A stretch of 64,000 bases of DNA from Evansella sp. LMS18 (GCF_024362785.1 NZ_CP093301.1:4402001-4466000); one strand, 5' to 3'; numbered from the stretch's first letter, positions 17,194 to 26,343 are shown. The notes: generated by a model not told the origin, from the sequence alone. A program made the numbers and translations.

Positions 17194-18357
17194 ATGAATT
17201 ACATTTTGATATCTCCTTATTATCCAGTTAACTTTCAGCCGTTTGCTCATCGATTAAAAAAAGCAGGTGTCAATGTTTTAGGAATTGGCGAAGAGCCATA
17301 TGACCAATTAGGTACTAAACTGCAAAACTCTTTAACAGAATATTACCGTGTGAATAGTTTAGAAGATTTAGATGAAGTGAAACGTGCTGTTGCATTTTTA
17401 TTTTATCAACATGGTCCAATTGACCGCATTGAATCCAATAACGAACACTGGTTAGAACATGATGCGCAGTTGCGTGAGCAATTTAATGTGTACGGCAATA
17501 AAACGAATGACTTGAAAAAAGTGAAGTATAAATCTGAAATGAAGAAGCTGTTTAAAAAAGCAGGTGTACCTGTTTTAGAAGGAAGAATCGTTAAAAATAA
17601 AAAGGAGTTATCTGCAGCTATCGATGAATTAGGACTGCCAGTTATCGCTAAACCGGATAATGGAGTGGGATCAGCTGCAACCTATAAATTAAGTTCAGAA
17701 GAGGATGTACGTCATTTTGAAGAAGAATGGAGAGAAGTACAAGTGTACTTCTTAGAACCATATGTCGAAGGAGGCGTGCTATGTACTTTTGATGGTTTAG
17801 TGGATCAAAAAGGGGAAATTGTTTTCCAAACAAGCTTCACATATAATCTGCCAACCTTGGAACTCCTAAAGGATCAGTTGGATTTAGCCTATGTGATTCA
17901 AAAAGAAATTGATCCAAAGCTCGAAACTTATGGAAAGGCGATTGTGAAAGCTTTTGGCATGAAAGAACGCTTTTTCCATATTGAGTTTTTTATATTAGAA
18001 GATGGGGACTATGTTGCACTTGAATATAATAACCGCCTGGCTGGCGGCTACACGATTGATATGTACAATTACGCGTACTCCATTGATTTATTTGCTCAGT
18101 ATGCTTCTATTGTGACAGGAGGAGAATTTGAGGAATCCGATGCCGAAAACAAGTTTTGTGTCGGTGTAACACAGCGTGATGCGTATGAGTATAAACATGA
18201 TACCAATGCTATTTATGAACGATTTGGCCATCGTGTTAAGTTTGAACAGCGCATGCCGGATGCGTTTGCAAAACTCCAGGGAAATCAATTTTATGCGATT
18301 ACTGCAGATTCACCTGAAGAAGTCGATGAAATTATCCGGTTTGTACATGAACGATAA
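17194..18357 (+). CDS. ATP-grasp carboxylate-amine/thiol ligase
   Basis: A 387-residue ATP-grasp enzyme, expected to activate a carboxylate as acyl phosphate and join it to an amine or thiol. The fold is complete. It has an N-terminal preATP-grasp Rossmann part (ILISPYYPVNFQPFAHRL), the ATP-binding lysine strands GLPVIAKPDNGVGSAATYKL (about residues 148-167) and VYFLEPYVEGG. The metal-binding region is FHIEFFILEDGDYVALEYNNR (in two pieces), where the Glu and Asn ligands sit. An AAGGAGC ribosome binding site precedes ATG 17194. It lies between two esterase genes in the same orientation. The substrate is unknown. Confidence 0.85.
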   Translation: MNYILISPYYPVNFQPFAHRLKKAGVNVLGIGEEPYDQLGTKLQNSLTEYYRVNSLEDLDEVKRAVAFLFYQHGPIDRIESNNEHWLEHDAQLREQFNVYGNKTNDLKKVKYKSEMKKLFKKAGVPVLEGRIVKNKKELSAAIDELGLPVIAKPDNGVGSAATYKLSSEEDVRHFEEEWREVQVYFLEPYVEGGVLCTFDGLVDQKGEIVFQTSFTYNLPTLELLKDQLDLAYVIQKEIDPKLETYGKAIVKAFGMKERFFHIEFFILEDGDYVALEYNNRLAGGYTIDMYNYAYSIDLFAQYASIVTGGEFEESDAENKFCVGVTQRDAYEYKHDTNAIYERFGHRVKFEQRMPDAFAKLQGNQFYAITADSPEEVDEIIRFVHER

Positions 18358-18398
18358 TTTTTCAGGATGGCAAACGTACAGGAATAGGAGATGTTTAT

Positions 18399-19136
18399 AT
18401 GCATATTGAACAGTTAAACCATTGGAGCGGCGAATTAGGACGTGAAATGCTGTTGAACAGATATGGACACAGTGGTATGCCAATCGTAGTTTTTCCTTCA
18501 TCTGGAGGGACGCATACTGAATACTATGATTTTGGAATGATTGATGCATGTCATGACTTTATTGAATCTGGAAAAGTGCAGTTTTTTACATTGGCAAGTA
18601 TAGATAGCGAAAGTTGGCTGCACGACTCAAAACCGGCGCATGACCGTGCATTGGCTCATGAAGCGTATGACCGTTATGTGATTTCAGAAGCTATTCCATT
18701 TATAAAACATAAAACAGGTTGGTTCAATCCAATGATGACCACGGGATGCAGTATGGGGGCATATCATGCATTGAACTTTTTATTGAGGCATCCGGATGTC
18801 TTCCAGACAACCGTTGCACTTAGCGGTGTTTACGATGTGCGTTTCTTTTTTGGAGATTACGGAGATGATCCGCTTGTATATGAAAATTCACCTAGTGATT
18901 ACATATGGCATCAAAATGACGGCTGGTTTATTGATCGATATCGTTCAGCAGATATCATTGTTTGTACCGGTTTGGGTGATTGGGAACAGGATGGGCTGCC
19001 TTCCTACTATACATTAAAAAAAGCCTTTGAAGAAAAACAAATAGAAGCATGGTTTGATGAGTGGGGCGAAGATGTTTCGCATGACTGGATTTGGTGGCGA
19101 CGCCAAATGCCGCATTATTTAGGAAAATTATTTTAA
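18399..19136 (+). CDS. Esterase-like alpha/beta hydrolase of the ATP-grasp cassette (second)
   Basis: A 245-residue PF00756-type esterase homologue, 41 nt downstream of the ATP-grasp gene with its own GGAGATG ribosome binding site. The nucleophile elbow is GCSMGAYHA, and a second conserved site, ALSGVYDVRFFFG, follows as in this family. The likely acid is in the D of GLGDWEQDG, and the His is in VSHDWIWWRRQMPHYL, which matches the C-terminal SHDWxxWR motif of this esterase class. No signal peptide. Its tight spacing points to an operon with the ligase. Confidence 0.78.
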   Translation: MHIEQLNHWSGELGREMLLNRYGHSGMPIVVFPSSGGTHTEYYDFGMIDACHDFIESGKVQFFTLASIDSESWLHDSKPAHDRALAHEAYDRYVISEAIPFIKHKTGWFNPMMTTGCSMGAYHALNFLLRHPDVFQTTVALSGVYDVRFFFGDYGDDPLVYENSPSDYIWHQNDGWFIDRYRSADIIVCTGLGDWEQDGLPSYYTLKKAFEEKQIEAWFDEWGEDVSHDWIWWRRQMPHYLGKLF

Positions 19137-19227
19137 AAGAAGAAGGTGACAGGCATCTTCCACTACGATTTCCTTTCCCTGCATACCTATTTTACTTCTG
19201 ACGCGGCCGGTTCACAACAGCCTATTA

Positions 19228-19381
19228 CCAGCAGACTCAGCTGATTGTATGAAGTCAACTTTTGATATTATTGGTCCTTTACCAGGTAAGAAAGCAAGTT
19301 CCAGGACTGGAAAACAGAACCAGTAACAAAAATGAAAAGGAGAAACCTTAAAAGCCAGGTGCCCGTGCACCTGGCTTTTCT
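19228..19381 (+). pseudogene. Second, diverged copy of the M28 peptidase gene 3' end and terminator
   Basis: CAGCTGATTGTATGAAGTCA...GATATTATTGG...CCAGGTAAGAAAGCA aligns with 15380-15525 (CAGCTGATCGTATGAAGTCA...), with substitutions and small gaps, and runs into the identical terminator AAAAGCCAGGTGC-CCGT-GCACCTGGC at 19350. Only about 40 codons of the peptidase remain. The hairpin now also terminates the convergent cupin gene. Confidence 0.75.
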
Positions 19382-19383
19382 TA

Positions 19384-19800
19384 CTAAAGCTCCTTCATTC
19401 CAACAGGGGAGACTTCCTCCGAGAAGGTGGATCGGGAATCAACTTTCGAGAAGAAACCGAGAAATCTTGCAGGGGTTTCTCCTGTATTTTTGATATAGTG
19501 AGGTACGCCAGGAGGGGTGACGACGAGACTGCCTTCTGATATACTGTGCCGCTCACCTCCAATCACCGCTTCAGCATTGCCGCTGATGACAAATAATATC
19601 TCCTCGCCGCTTTCCGAATGCTCCCCAAGCTCTTTTCCAGGCTCAAGCTCGAAATACACGACACTTGAGTCCTTTGTCTGAACGCCTGACCACAGCGGGA
19701 ATTTTGGTGCGAATGGAAGATTTACTTTCCATTTCTTGCTTTCATCATTTTCATACCATAAATCCAATAAAGGGAGCTTGTTGATATTCACAGTTGTCAT
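19384..19800 (-). CDS. Cupin-domain protein
   Basis: A 138-residue single-domain cupin. Motif 1 is partly kept (ELGEHSESGEEILFVISG, giving H-x-x-x-x-E-E-like ligands), and motif 2 is GSLVVTPPGVPHYIKNTG with the usual P-x-x-x-x-H. This implies a metal-binding beta-barrel, possibly a dioxygenase, isomerase or small-molecule sensor. Its start overlaps the stop of the TetR gene by 4 nt (ATGA), so the two are translationally coupled and probably function together. Confidence 0.82.
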   Translation of the reverse strand: MTTVNINKLPLLDLWYENDESKKWKVNLPFAPKFPLWSGVQTKDSSVVYFELEPGKELGEHSESGEEILFVISGNAEAVIGGERHSISEGSLVVTPPGVPHYIKNTGETPARFLGFFSKVDSRSTFSEEVSPVGMKEL

Positions 19801-20396
19801 CTTTCTTCCTCCTTTAATTGATACATAATTGCCTGTACCGTATATTCAATGCAATTTTCTTTTTCCAGACCGCCAGTAACTCGCAATGTCCGGTAAAAAA
19901 GCGGATGGAGCAGTCCTTGGACATAGCCCTGGACTTGTTTTCTTCTATCTTCAGGAATGGTTGTTTCCTTCAGAAGTACTTCTGCTGCGGCTTTCACTAT
20001 TGCTTCGTTTTGCAGTGTGGAATTTCTCATTACCTTCGATTCTTCAGTGAGTCGAAAAGAGAGCCAGACAAGTTCCATCGTGTCTTCATGAAAGGAATAA
20101 AAATCAGTTACTATTGCTGAAACTTTATCCTCAAGGCTGTCGATATGAAAATACCGGTAAATCTCCGGCAGCTTGTTTATTTTCATAAAGTGAGCCGCAC
20201 AGCCTTTAAATAAATCCTCATTTGTGGGAAAGTATTTTCGAATTGTGGGGACAGATACACCAGCGTTTTCTGCGATGGTTTTAATGTCAGTAATCCCTTC
20301 GGAGTGCATTTGGTATGTGGACATAATAATGTTGTTTATCGTTGACTGTTTTCGTTTCTCCCGAAGCTCAGAGTTATAAGAACGCTTATTTCCCAT
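19797..20396 (-). CDS. TetR-family regulator coupled to the cupin gene
   Basis: A 199-residue TetR protein. The HTH region (ITDIKTIAENAGVSVPTIRKYFPTNED, residues about 35-61, quoted in part: AENAGVSVPTIRKYF) is clear, with a C-terminal domain of unassigned ligand. It is first in a two-gene operon with the cupin. No palindromic operator was firmly identified in the region 20397-20621 shared with the divergent K+ channel gene. Confidence 0.82.
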   Translation of the reverse strand: MGNKRSYNSELREKRKQSTINNIIMSTYQMHSEGITDIKTIAENAGVSVPTIRKYFPTNEDLFKGCAAHFMKINKLPEIYRYFHIDSLEDKVSAIVTDFYSFHEDTMELVWLSFRLTEESKVMRNSTLQNEAIVKAAAEVLLKETTIPEDRRKQVQGYVQGLLHPLFYRTLRVTGGLEKENCIEYTVQAIMYQLKEEER

Positions 20397-20621
20397 GACA
20401 GCTGCTCGCTTTAATTAAAAACGTCAGAGCAAGGCGCACCTCCTTTTTTCAAGCTTAAGTTATATATATGCGGTTTAGGTATAAAAAGACATTATTAAAT
20501 ATAAATGCTTTATACCCAATTAATACTGTAAAGCAGGCTTTAGTTCATACGAGAATTATGAAAATCCGGATGTTATAATTGACCGGGTACATATTCCAAT
20601 TATTTCAAGAGGTGATTAACA

Positions 20622-21374
20622 ATGGCACATTCCCAGGAAGAGGTTTGGAACCGTAAAAGAAAAATAACAGTCGGTTATGAGATAGTTATGGCGATATTAG
20701 CTATTATTTCTGTAGTCACAATATGGAATGAAACGAACTATACAAGATATGTGGATTTAATTATCTGGCTGATTTTCGTTATCGATGTCTCGGTGCGGTT
20801 TTTCGTAAGTGACCGTAAATGGGATTATGTAAAGAAGAATCCCCTGGATATTATTGCAATCATTCCTTTTGATTCTGTCTTCCGTCTTGCAAGACTTGCC
20901 AGGCTATTCCGCGTGCTCCGGGCTATACTCATTCTGAAAAATCATTTTAAACCTTTGCTGGAGATCCTGAGAACAAACAATCTGGATAAAGTAATCCTTG
21001 GCTTATTTGTTTTTATTTTCGTTCTTTCCATACCTGTTCAGTATTTGGAGCCGGAAATTGAAACATATATGGATGCAGTATGGTGGGCGATAGTGACTTC
21101 CACCACGGTTGGTTACGGAGATCTTAGCCCTGAAACGATTATTGGCCGAATGATTGCTGTTGTCTTAATGATTTTCGGCATTGGGCTCCTGGGCCTCGTT
21201 ACAAGTGCGGTTGCTACTTATTTTTTACAAAAAGGCAGCGAGAGTACTAACAGAACAATTACTTATATTAAAGGGGAAGTAGACCGGTTGGAGGAACTAA
21301 CAGATGAGGAGATTGAGAGATTAAAGATTCTTTTGGACACCTACAAGAAAGAACAGAGGCAGGGTGATGGATAA
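20622..21374 (+). CDS. Voltage-gated-type potassium channel
   Basis: A 250-residue six-helix ion channel. Four helices form a voltage-sensor-like domain whose S4 is arginine-rich (FRLARLARLFRVLRAIL). They are followed by S5, a pore helix with the potassium selectivity filter TVGYG at residues 162-166, and S6. The C-terminus is a charged helix (VDRLEELTDEEIERLKILL), probably a tetramerising coiled coil. ATG 20622 follows an AGAGGTG site. It stands alone, between the TetR/cupin pair and a Nudix gene. Confidence 0.88.
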   Translation: MAHSQEEVWNRKRKITVGYEIVMAILAIISVVTIWNETNYTRYVDLIIWLIFVIDVSVRFFVSDRKWDYVKKNPLDIIAIIPFDSVFRLARLARLFRVLRAILILKNHFKPLLEILRTNNLDKVILGLFVFIFVLSIPVQYLEPEIETYMDAVWWAIVTSTTVGYGDLSPETIIGRMIAVVLMIFGIGLLGLVTSAVATYFLQKGSESTNRTITYIKGEVDRLEELTDEEIERLKILLDTYKKEQRQGDG

Positions 21375-21545
21375 TCCAAAAAAATCCAATAACAAATATT
21401 AAAATTGAATTATTTGAAAAATCACAAACGCAACTCTCTTATAAATGTTAAAATATGTATGTAGTTATGAGCACACCGTATTTTGATAACTGTATAACTA
21501 GTACATATTGGTTAATCAATTCTGATATTACTGGAGGGAATTATT

Positions 21546-21983
21546 ATGTTTATAGTTAATGTCGAAGGTGCCATATTTAAAAATGGTAAATGGCTAATAA
21601 TTGAACGGAGTAAAAAAGAAGAACATGCAGGTGGCCTTCTTTCTATTGTTGGAGGTAAGGTTGAAAATGAAGGAAACTCCTCTGACATATTAGAGAGAAC
21701 TGTTAAGCGTGAAATAGCTGAAGAAGTAGGCGTAGAAGTAAAAGATAATTTGAAGTATGTTCATAGCACATCTTTTATAACTGATAAAGGTGAAAAAGTT
21801 ATAGATATTGTTTTTCTATGTGAGTACTTATCTGGTGAAGCTTTTCCTAAAAGCCAAGATGAAGTTGAGAGAGTTTTATGGCTCTCTACTGTGGAAGTAT
21901 TAAACCACCCGCAATCACCAGGTTATTTAAAAGAAAGTATTAAACATGCTGAGAAAATTGTGGCTTCTGCTATGAATAAATAA
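21546..21983 (+). CDS. Nudix hydrolase
   Basis: A 145-residue Nudix-fold protein. The Nudix box is recognisable as GGKVENEG ... KREIAEEVGV (residues about 37-65), with the REIAEEVG catalytic helix intact. The spacing between the first Glu and RE is about five residues longer than the canonical G-x5-E-x7-RE pattern. It probably hydrolyses a nucleoside diphosphate derivative, but no substrate is inferable. ATG 21546 has GGAGGG upstream. Confidence 0.8.
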   Translation: MFIVNVEGAIFKNGKWLIIERSKKEEHAGGLLSIVGGKVENEGNSSDILERTVKREIAEEVGVEVKDNLKYVHSTSFITDKGEKVIDIVFLCEYLSGEAFPKSQDEVERVLWLSTVEVLNHPQSPGYLKESIKHAEKIVASAMNK

Positions 21984-22130
21984 ATTTTTGTTTTCTTTAG
22001 GTGAATTAATTCATGATAATAACTGAGATTGGACTATCAGTTATTCTTTTATTTAATCAACACTAGCAAAAATCAAAACTTTAAACTATTGAATAAGTAT
22101 CAATGAGCGAAGAATTATAATTGCCTTTTT

Positions 22131-22282
22131 ATTACATTCGTAGTGGGTTCACTTCTGTTTTATGGCTGGAGTAAAAAAAAGACCCAAAAGAATTTGCAAC
22201 TCCAATGCAAGTTAAAGCTATCTTTGCTTGCAGTATAGTCTTAGCTGCACTGCCGATAGTGCTGACTGTTTACTTTTACTAG
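22131..22282 (+). pseudogene. Remnant of a small two-helix membrane protein, frameshifted
   Basis: One frame encodes FITFVVGSLLFYGWSKKK, then at an A8 run near 22175 the sense continues in another frame as DPKEFATPMQVKAIFACSIV...VLTVYFY and stops at 22280-22282. The two halves look like one small membrane protein. No start codon is left upstream (in-frame stop at 22104). Homopolymer location makes an indel error possible, but the missing start suggests a true remnant. Confidence 0.35.
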
Positions 22283-22335
22283 AGGAGTGCGGATCTTTAC
22301 TAGAATAAAACGCGTCTGGATGAAGGGAAAATCTA

Positions 22336-22905
22336 ATGAATCCATTATTACTTAATATACCAACGCAATTAGAGACGGAGAGACTTTTTTTACGCCCCCC
22401 AAGACCATTTGGAGACGGTAGTTTTGTTAATGAAGCAATAAAAGATTCTTTAAATGAGCTGCAGGCTTAGCTGCCATTTGCACAAACAATACCTAGTGTT
22501 GAGGAAACTGAAGCGAATTTACGGGAAGCACACATCAACTTTTCAAAAAGAGAGAGTTTGCGTTTTCTTATTTTCCATAAAAAAACCAATGACTTTATAG
22601 GAGTAGCAAGTTTTGAAAATATAAACTGGGAGATTCCTAAATGTCAGATTGGATACTGGATTAACACGAAATTTAGCGGTAAAGGGTATATATCAGAAAC
22701 AGTAAAAGAATTAAGTGAGTTTGGACTGAATGATATTAAATTTAAGAGAATCGAAATCAGATGCGATTCTGCTAATCTAAAGAGCCGTTCAATTCCTGAA
22801 AATTTAGGGTTTGAGTTAGAAGGGATTTTAAAAAACGAGGATTTATCTGCAGATGGAAGCAGATTAACAGACACTTGTATCTATGCCCTGGTTCCTGAAT
22901 TTTAG
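22336..22905 (+). pseudogene. GNAT (RimJ/RimL-type) acetyltransferase with an in-frame stop
   Basis: The frame begins MNPLLLNIPTQLETERLFLRP, the classic RimJ/RimL start, and continues through IGYWINTKFSGKGYISETV (acetyl-CoA loop) to SIPENLGFELEGILKNE. A single TAG at 22468-22470 (codon 45) interrupts it where LQAWLPFAQ would be expected, so a TGG-to-TAG change is the simplest explanation. All other family features are present, so this is a recent nonsense mutation or a base-call error. Reinitiation could yield only a C-terminal piece. Confidence 0.75.
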
Positions 22906-23037
22906 TTTGTGATCTAAAGAATTAACCTTCGTGTAGGAGTCACTGGAAGAAGCTATTGCTACTCTTATTGAACATATGGTGAGGAGAGTCTGAATAGCGG
23001 ATATTTAACTTAGAATATAATATGGGAGGAGTTTTAG

Positions 23038-23439
23038 GTGAATAAGAAATTATGGAGAGTTGGAACTACCTATATTCCGGTAAATAATGTGGAACTTTCT
23101 TCGGAATGGTATGAAAATAAATTAGGTGCTGAGTTAAGTTATAAAGATGAAGATAAAGCAATATTAAACCTTGCCAGTCAAAGTATTTTCCTTGTGAAAT
23201 CAAAAGCTAATCAAAGTTCGAATTTCATTGATATTTATGGTGAAGAACGTTTTTCTTTAACATATGAAGTCGATGGTTTAGATGCATTGATAGCATTACA
23301 CAAAGATTTTATTGAAAATGAAATTAGAGTCGGAGATATTGAAAACAGGGGACATCTCGGAAGGAATTTTGTCTTTTTTGATATAGATGGTAATAAATTT
23401 GATGTTTGGAGTGAACTCAGTCTAATTTTTAAAGAATAA
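23038..23439 (+). CDS. VOC-superfamily (glyoxalase-fold) protein
   Basis: A 133-residue VOC protein: TTYIPVNNVELSSEWYENKLGAEL opens the first module (quoted here as VNNVELSSEWYENKLG), and the C-terminal FVFFDIDGNKFDVWSE holds the expected metal-site Glu/Asp region. The GTG start at 23038 is preceded by GGGAGGAG. Function may be drug binding, dioxygenase or lyase; nothing decides. Single gene between a broken GNAT gene and a Nudix gene. Confidence 0.75.
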   Translation: MNKKLWRVGTTYIPVNNVELSSEWYENKLGAELSYKDEDKAILNLASQSIFLVKSKANQSSNFIDIYGEERFSLTYEVDGLDALIALHKDFIENEIRVGDIENRGHLGRNFVFFDIDGNKFDVWSELSLIFKE

Positions 23440-23611
23440 TATTCTATCTAGTAATTACTCAGAAATTCTCCTGTGCTAACGGATGAGTCAGTAAGTCTAC
23501 GAATTGCAGAGTTATTGCTTTTTTGTTCAGACAGCTGAAAATTTATGTTCAATCAAAATTGGATGCCGCCTAAATATTGAAAAATATAAACTAAGTAATT
23601 GTGGAGGTCTA

Positions 23612-24067
23612 ATGGAACAGAAATCACGATCTATATACTCACCACCAAAACATATTGTTTCGGCAGCGACTATTGTAATCAATGAAAAGGGTGAAATACT
23701 ATTAATCAAGGGACCCAGAAGAGGCTGGGAAATGCCTGGCGGACAAGTGGAAGAAGGAGAGTCTTTGAAAGAGGCTGCAATAAGGGAAACGAAAGAAGAA
23801 ACAGGGATCGATGTGGAAGTAACAAAATTTTGTGGAGTGTTCCAGAATGTGCAGGACTCCATATGCAATACTTTGTTCCTCGCCAAGCCGGTTGGGGGTA
23901 CATTAACGACTTCTCCAGAAAGTTTGGAAGTAGGATTCTTCCCAGTTGAGCAAGGTTTGGAGATGGTGAGTTGGAAGAATTTCAGACTACGAATTGAATA
24001 CTGTCTGGATGAGGATACCCATCCTTTTTACATAGAATTTAATCAAACCTCTTATGAAACAAGCTAA
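23612..24067 (+). CDS. Nudix hydrolase (MutT-like)
   Basis: A 151-residue protein with a canonical Nudix box, GGQVEEGESLKEAAIRETKEETGI in two overlapping parts (GGQVEEGE; RETKEETGI), residues about 42-66, matching G-x5-E-x7-RE-x2-EE-x-G. ATG 23612 is chosen because TGGAGG lies 4-5 nt upstream; an earlier in-frame start at 23504 lacks a site. It probably cleaves an oxidised or otherwise unwanted nucleotide. It is unrelated in close sequence to the Nudix gene at 21546. Confidence 0.85.
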   Translation: MEQKSRSIYSPPKHIVSAATIVINEKGEILLIKGPRRGWEMPGGQVEEGESLKEAAIRETKEETGIDVEVTKFCGVFQNVQDSICNTLFLAKPVGGTLTTSPESLEVGFFPVEQGLEMVSWKNFRLRIEYCLDEDTHPFYIEFNQTSYETS

Positions 24068-24228
24068 TTGCCTCTCTATGTAATGCTCACATGCTAGGTG
24101 ATGTAAGTACGGTTGCTTTGTACTGGACTTCTTCATGTTTAAAGCATTAAAACGATAATTAAGGTATTTGCCTCGAATAGAGATAGAAAAGATAGGAGTT
24201 AACGTTTTTAAAGAGAGAGGACGATTTG

Positions 24229-24438
24229 ATGTCTAAATTTGCAAAAACAATGCTCTCCTGGATCATATTATTTCCGATTTTGACGACATCGATTTTAATA
24301 GTAATAGATTATTTCAGAGGAACACCTATTGAGATAACTTCATACTTACCAAATTTACTAGGGTTTGCCACAGGTGGTATACTTGTTGGCTTTGTGGCTT
24401 ATAATGCACAAAAATTACAAGAAGAAAATAAGAAGTAA
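24229..24438 (+). CDS. Small two-helix membrane protein
   Basis: About 69 residues with two membrane helices (MLSWIILFPILTTSILIVI and LLGFATGGILVGFVAYNAQ) and a charged C-terminus. It is preceded by an AGAGAGGACG purine stretch. It ends 55 nt before the likely start of the serine hydrolase, with which it may be co-transcribed. No family recognised. Confidence 0.55.
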   Translation: MSKFAKTMLSWIILFPILTTSILIVIDYFRGTPIEITSYLPNLLGFATGGILVGFVAYNAQKLQEENKK

Positions 24439-24493
24439 GTCATCTTCATTAGAAGTTCAAGGCAGTACGATATATTTTAAGGAAGTGGATCAA

Positions 24494-25528
24494 TTGCTTT
24501 TAAGAGATAATTACACAAACATGTTTAATGAAGTAAATTCTCATGTAAAAGAAAGTGCTGAAAAATTAGGAGCCAGCGGATCAGCTTTATTTATAATCCA
24601 TAACGACAAAATTGTAACTGAGGCCTATTTTGGTAAACAGTCGAATGCTGCACATGCCAGAGACGTGAAAGCAGATACCCAATTTCATATAGCCTCTGTA
24701 AGAAAGGCTTATATTGGTCTTGCAGCTGCTTACGCATTATATAATGGCTATTTTTCTATTGATGATCCCGTTCGTATGTTTGTGGAAGATTCTAATTTAT
24801 CTGCATATGAAGGTGTAACTATTCGTCACTTATTAACCCATACACATGGATTAAGAACTGTAAATGGAGATTTAATAAGTGAATATAAACCAGGGGAATC
24901 ATGGGCCTACAGAGGGCCAAGCATTGATTTGCTGGCAGCGATTATCAGAAAAACTACGGGACATTCCGTTGCTGACATTGTAAGAGAGCAGGTTATTGAG
25001 CCATGCGGCTTCCAATCAACAGAATGGATTAAGATGAGTCAGCCACATGCAAAAATTGCAGACACTATTAGAGATCCAGACAACTTATTCTGGACGGAGA
25101 CCGATATAACAGATGGCTCCGGAATGAATATGTATGTGTCTGCAAAAGATCTCGCATTATTTGGCTACCTTCATTTAACAGAAGGAGAATGGGGAGGAAA
25201 ACAGCTTATTCCCAGAGAGATCATTCAAATAGCAACTTCCATCCAGACTCCAAACCCGGAACTACCTATTCACAAAAACGGATTTTTATGGTTCATAAAA
25301 GATACTAACTATGACTTTAACCAAATAGGAGATACAGTGCCAAAGGGTTCCTATCAATTACTCGGTTATACAAATGTAGCTCTGCTTGTCATCCCAGAGG
25401 AGAACCTGGTAGCAGTAAGAATGTTCAACCGTTATGGTTCACCAGGAGGTTACGATTATCTTAAAGACATTCGCACTTTTGGAGACACTGTTTATAAGTG
25501 TTCAATAAAGACTAGTACAATTCAATAA
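24494..25528 (+). CDS. Serine hydrolase, class C beta-lactamase / DD-peptidase family
   Basis: About 344 residues of the beta-lactamase-related (PF00144-type) fold. The active-site SxxK is S68-V-R-K71, followed by Y139-R-G in the position of the second catalytic Tyr motif; HLLTHTHGL and SGMNMYVSAKDLALFGYLHL are further family segments. TTG 24494 (AAGGAAGTGG upstream) gives a protein starting just before the domain. The open frame extends further upstream but there overlaps the small membrane gene. No signal peptide is evident, so it is probably a cytoplasmic esterase or peptidase rather than a resistance beta-lactamase. Confidence 0.75.
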   Translation: MLLRDNYTNMFNEVNSHVKESAEKLGASGSALFIIHNDKIVTEAYFGKQSNAAHARDVKADTQFHIASVRKAYIGLAAAYALYNGYFSIDDPVRMFVEDSNLSAYEGVTIRHLLTHTHGLRTVNGDLISEYKPGESWAYRGPSIDLLAAIIRKTTGHSVADIVREQVIEPCGFQSTEWIKMSQPHAKIADTIRDPDNLFWTETDITDGSGMNMYVSAKDLALFGYLHLTEGEWGGKQLIPREIIQIATSIQTPNPELPIHKNGFLWFIKDTNYDFNQIGDTVPKGSYQLLGYTNVALLVIPEENLVAVRMFNRYGSPGGYDYLKDIRTFGDTVYKCSIKTSTIQ

Positions 25529-25631
25529 CGGCAGAGTTTAGCCTAAGAATTATTCACTATTGGACCGTTAATGTATCGCAGAGGTAATATTTATAAGTAG
25601 TGTAACAATATGCGAAAGAGGGAGAGTCAAT

Positions 25632-25757
25632 ATGTGGATATTTTTAGTACTTATTCTCATAGGTATTGGTACAGTCATTGGCTATCTTAAAGAACATTCA
25701 AAACAAAATAAAAGAATTATTGAATTACTTGAGGAGTTACATAAAAAAGATAAATAA
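25632..25757 (+). CDS. 41-residue single-helix membrane peptide
   Basis: ATG 25632, preceded by GAGGGAG at good spacing, opens a 41-codon frame. It encodes one N-terminal membrane helix (WIFLVLILIGIGTVIGYL) and a basic-acidic helical tail (KRIIELLEELHKKDK). The compact design and good ribosome binding site support expression. It could be a regulatory micro-protein or a type I toxin-like peptide; no antisense RNA features were identified. Confidence 0.5.
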   Translation: MWIFLVLILIGIGTVIGYLKEHSKQNKRIIELLEELHKKDK

Positions 25758-25797
25758 TATTTCACTACGGAAGCATTAGCGAAAGAGGATGATTGTT

Positions 25798-26343
25798 TTG
25801 TTAAATTCAAAAAATATCAGGTTACGAAAAATGGAAAACCAAGACATTGAAAAGTATCATCAGTGGAGAAATGATCTGGAGGTTATGGAAACTACAAGTC
25901 CAATGCTGGATGTTTATTCTCTGGAAGAGACAAGAAACTTTGCTACAAACGTCATATTAAATGGGAGTTCATCGAGAAGCTATATAATCGAATTAAAAGA
26001 GGAAAAAGTGCCAATAGGTGTGACATCTCTTATAAATATCGATACTAAAAACAGAAATGCTGAGTGTGTTATTGATATTGGCGAGAAAAAATACTGGGGA
26101 AAAGGCTATGGCACTGAAGCATTTAAGTTATTAATAGATTACGCATTCTTAGAATTGAATCTGCACCGTTTATCCCTCAGAGTTTTTTCACTTAATGAGA
26201 AAGCAGAACATATATATACTAAACTTGGATTTGTTAAAGAAGGAGTAATTCGGGAGAGTTTATACAGACATGGTCAATGGCATGACATAATTAACATGGG
26301 CATTTTAAAAAAGGATTATATGAAAAGTAATAATCGTTTGTGA
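25798..26343 (+). CDS. GNAT acetyltransferase (RimJ/RimL-type)
   Basis: About 181 residues with a complete GNAT fold: N-terminal NSKNIRLRKMENQDIEKYH, the acetyl-CoA loop IGEKKYWGKGYGTEAFKLL (quoted part, matching Q/R-x-x-G-x-G/A), and the NEKAEHIYTKLGFVKEGVIR C-terminal unit. TTG 25798 is likely the start, with AAAGAGGATG 7-9 nt upstream; ATG 25789 sits too close to that site. Related proteins acetylate ribosomal proteins or small amines, but the substrate is not predictable. Confidence 0.82.
   Translation: MLNSKNIRLRKMENQDIEKYHQWRNDLEVMETTSPMLDVYSLEETRNFATNVILNGSSSRSYIIELKEEKVPIGVTSLINIDTKNRNAECVIDIGEKKYWGKGYGTEAFKLLIDYAFLELNLHRLSLRVFSLNEKAEHIYTKLGFVKEGVIRESLYRHGQWHDIINMGILKKDYMKSNNRL

Noticed and set aside
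24494-25528. Antibiotic-resistance beta-lactamase
   Set aside because: SxxK fold is present but no signal peptide and no typical KTG motif context; better called a generic serine hydrolase.
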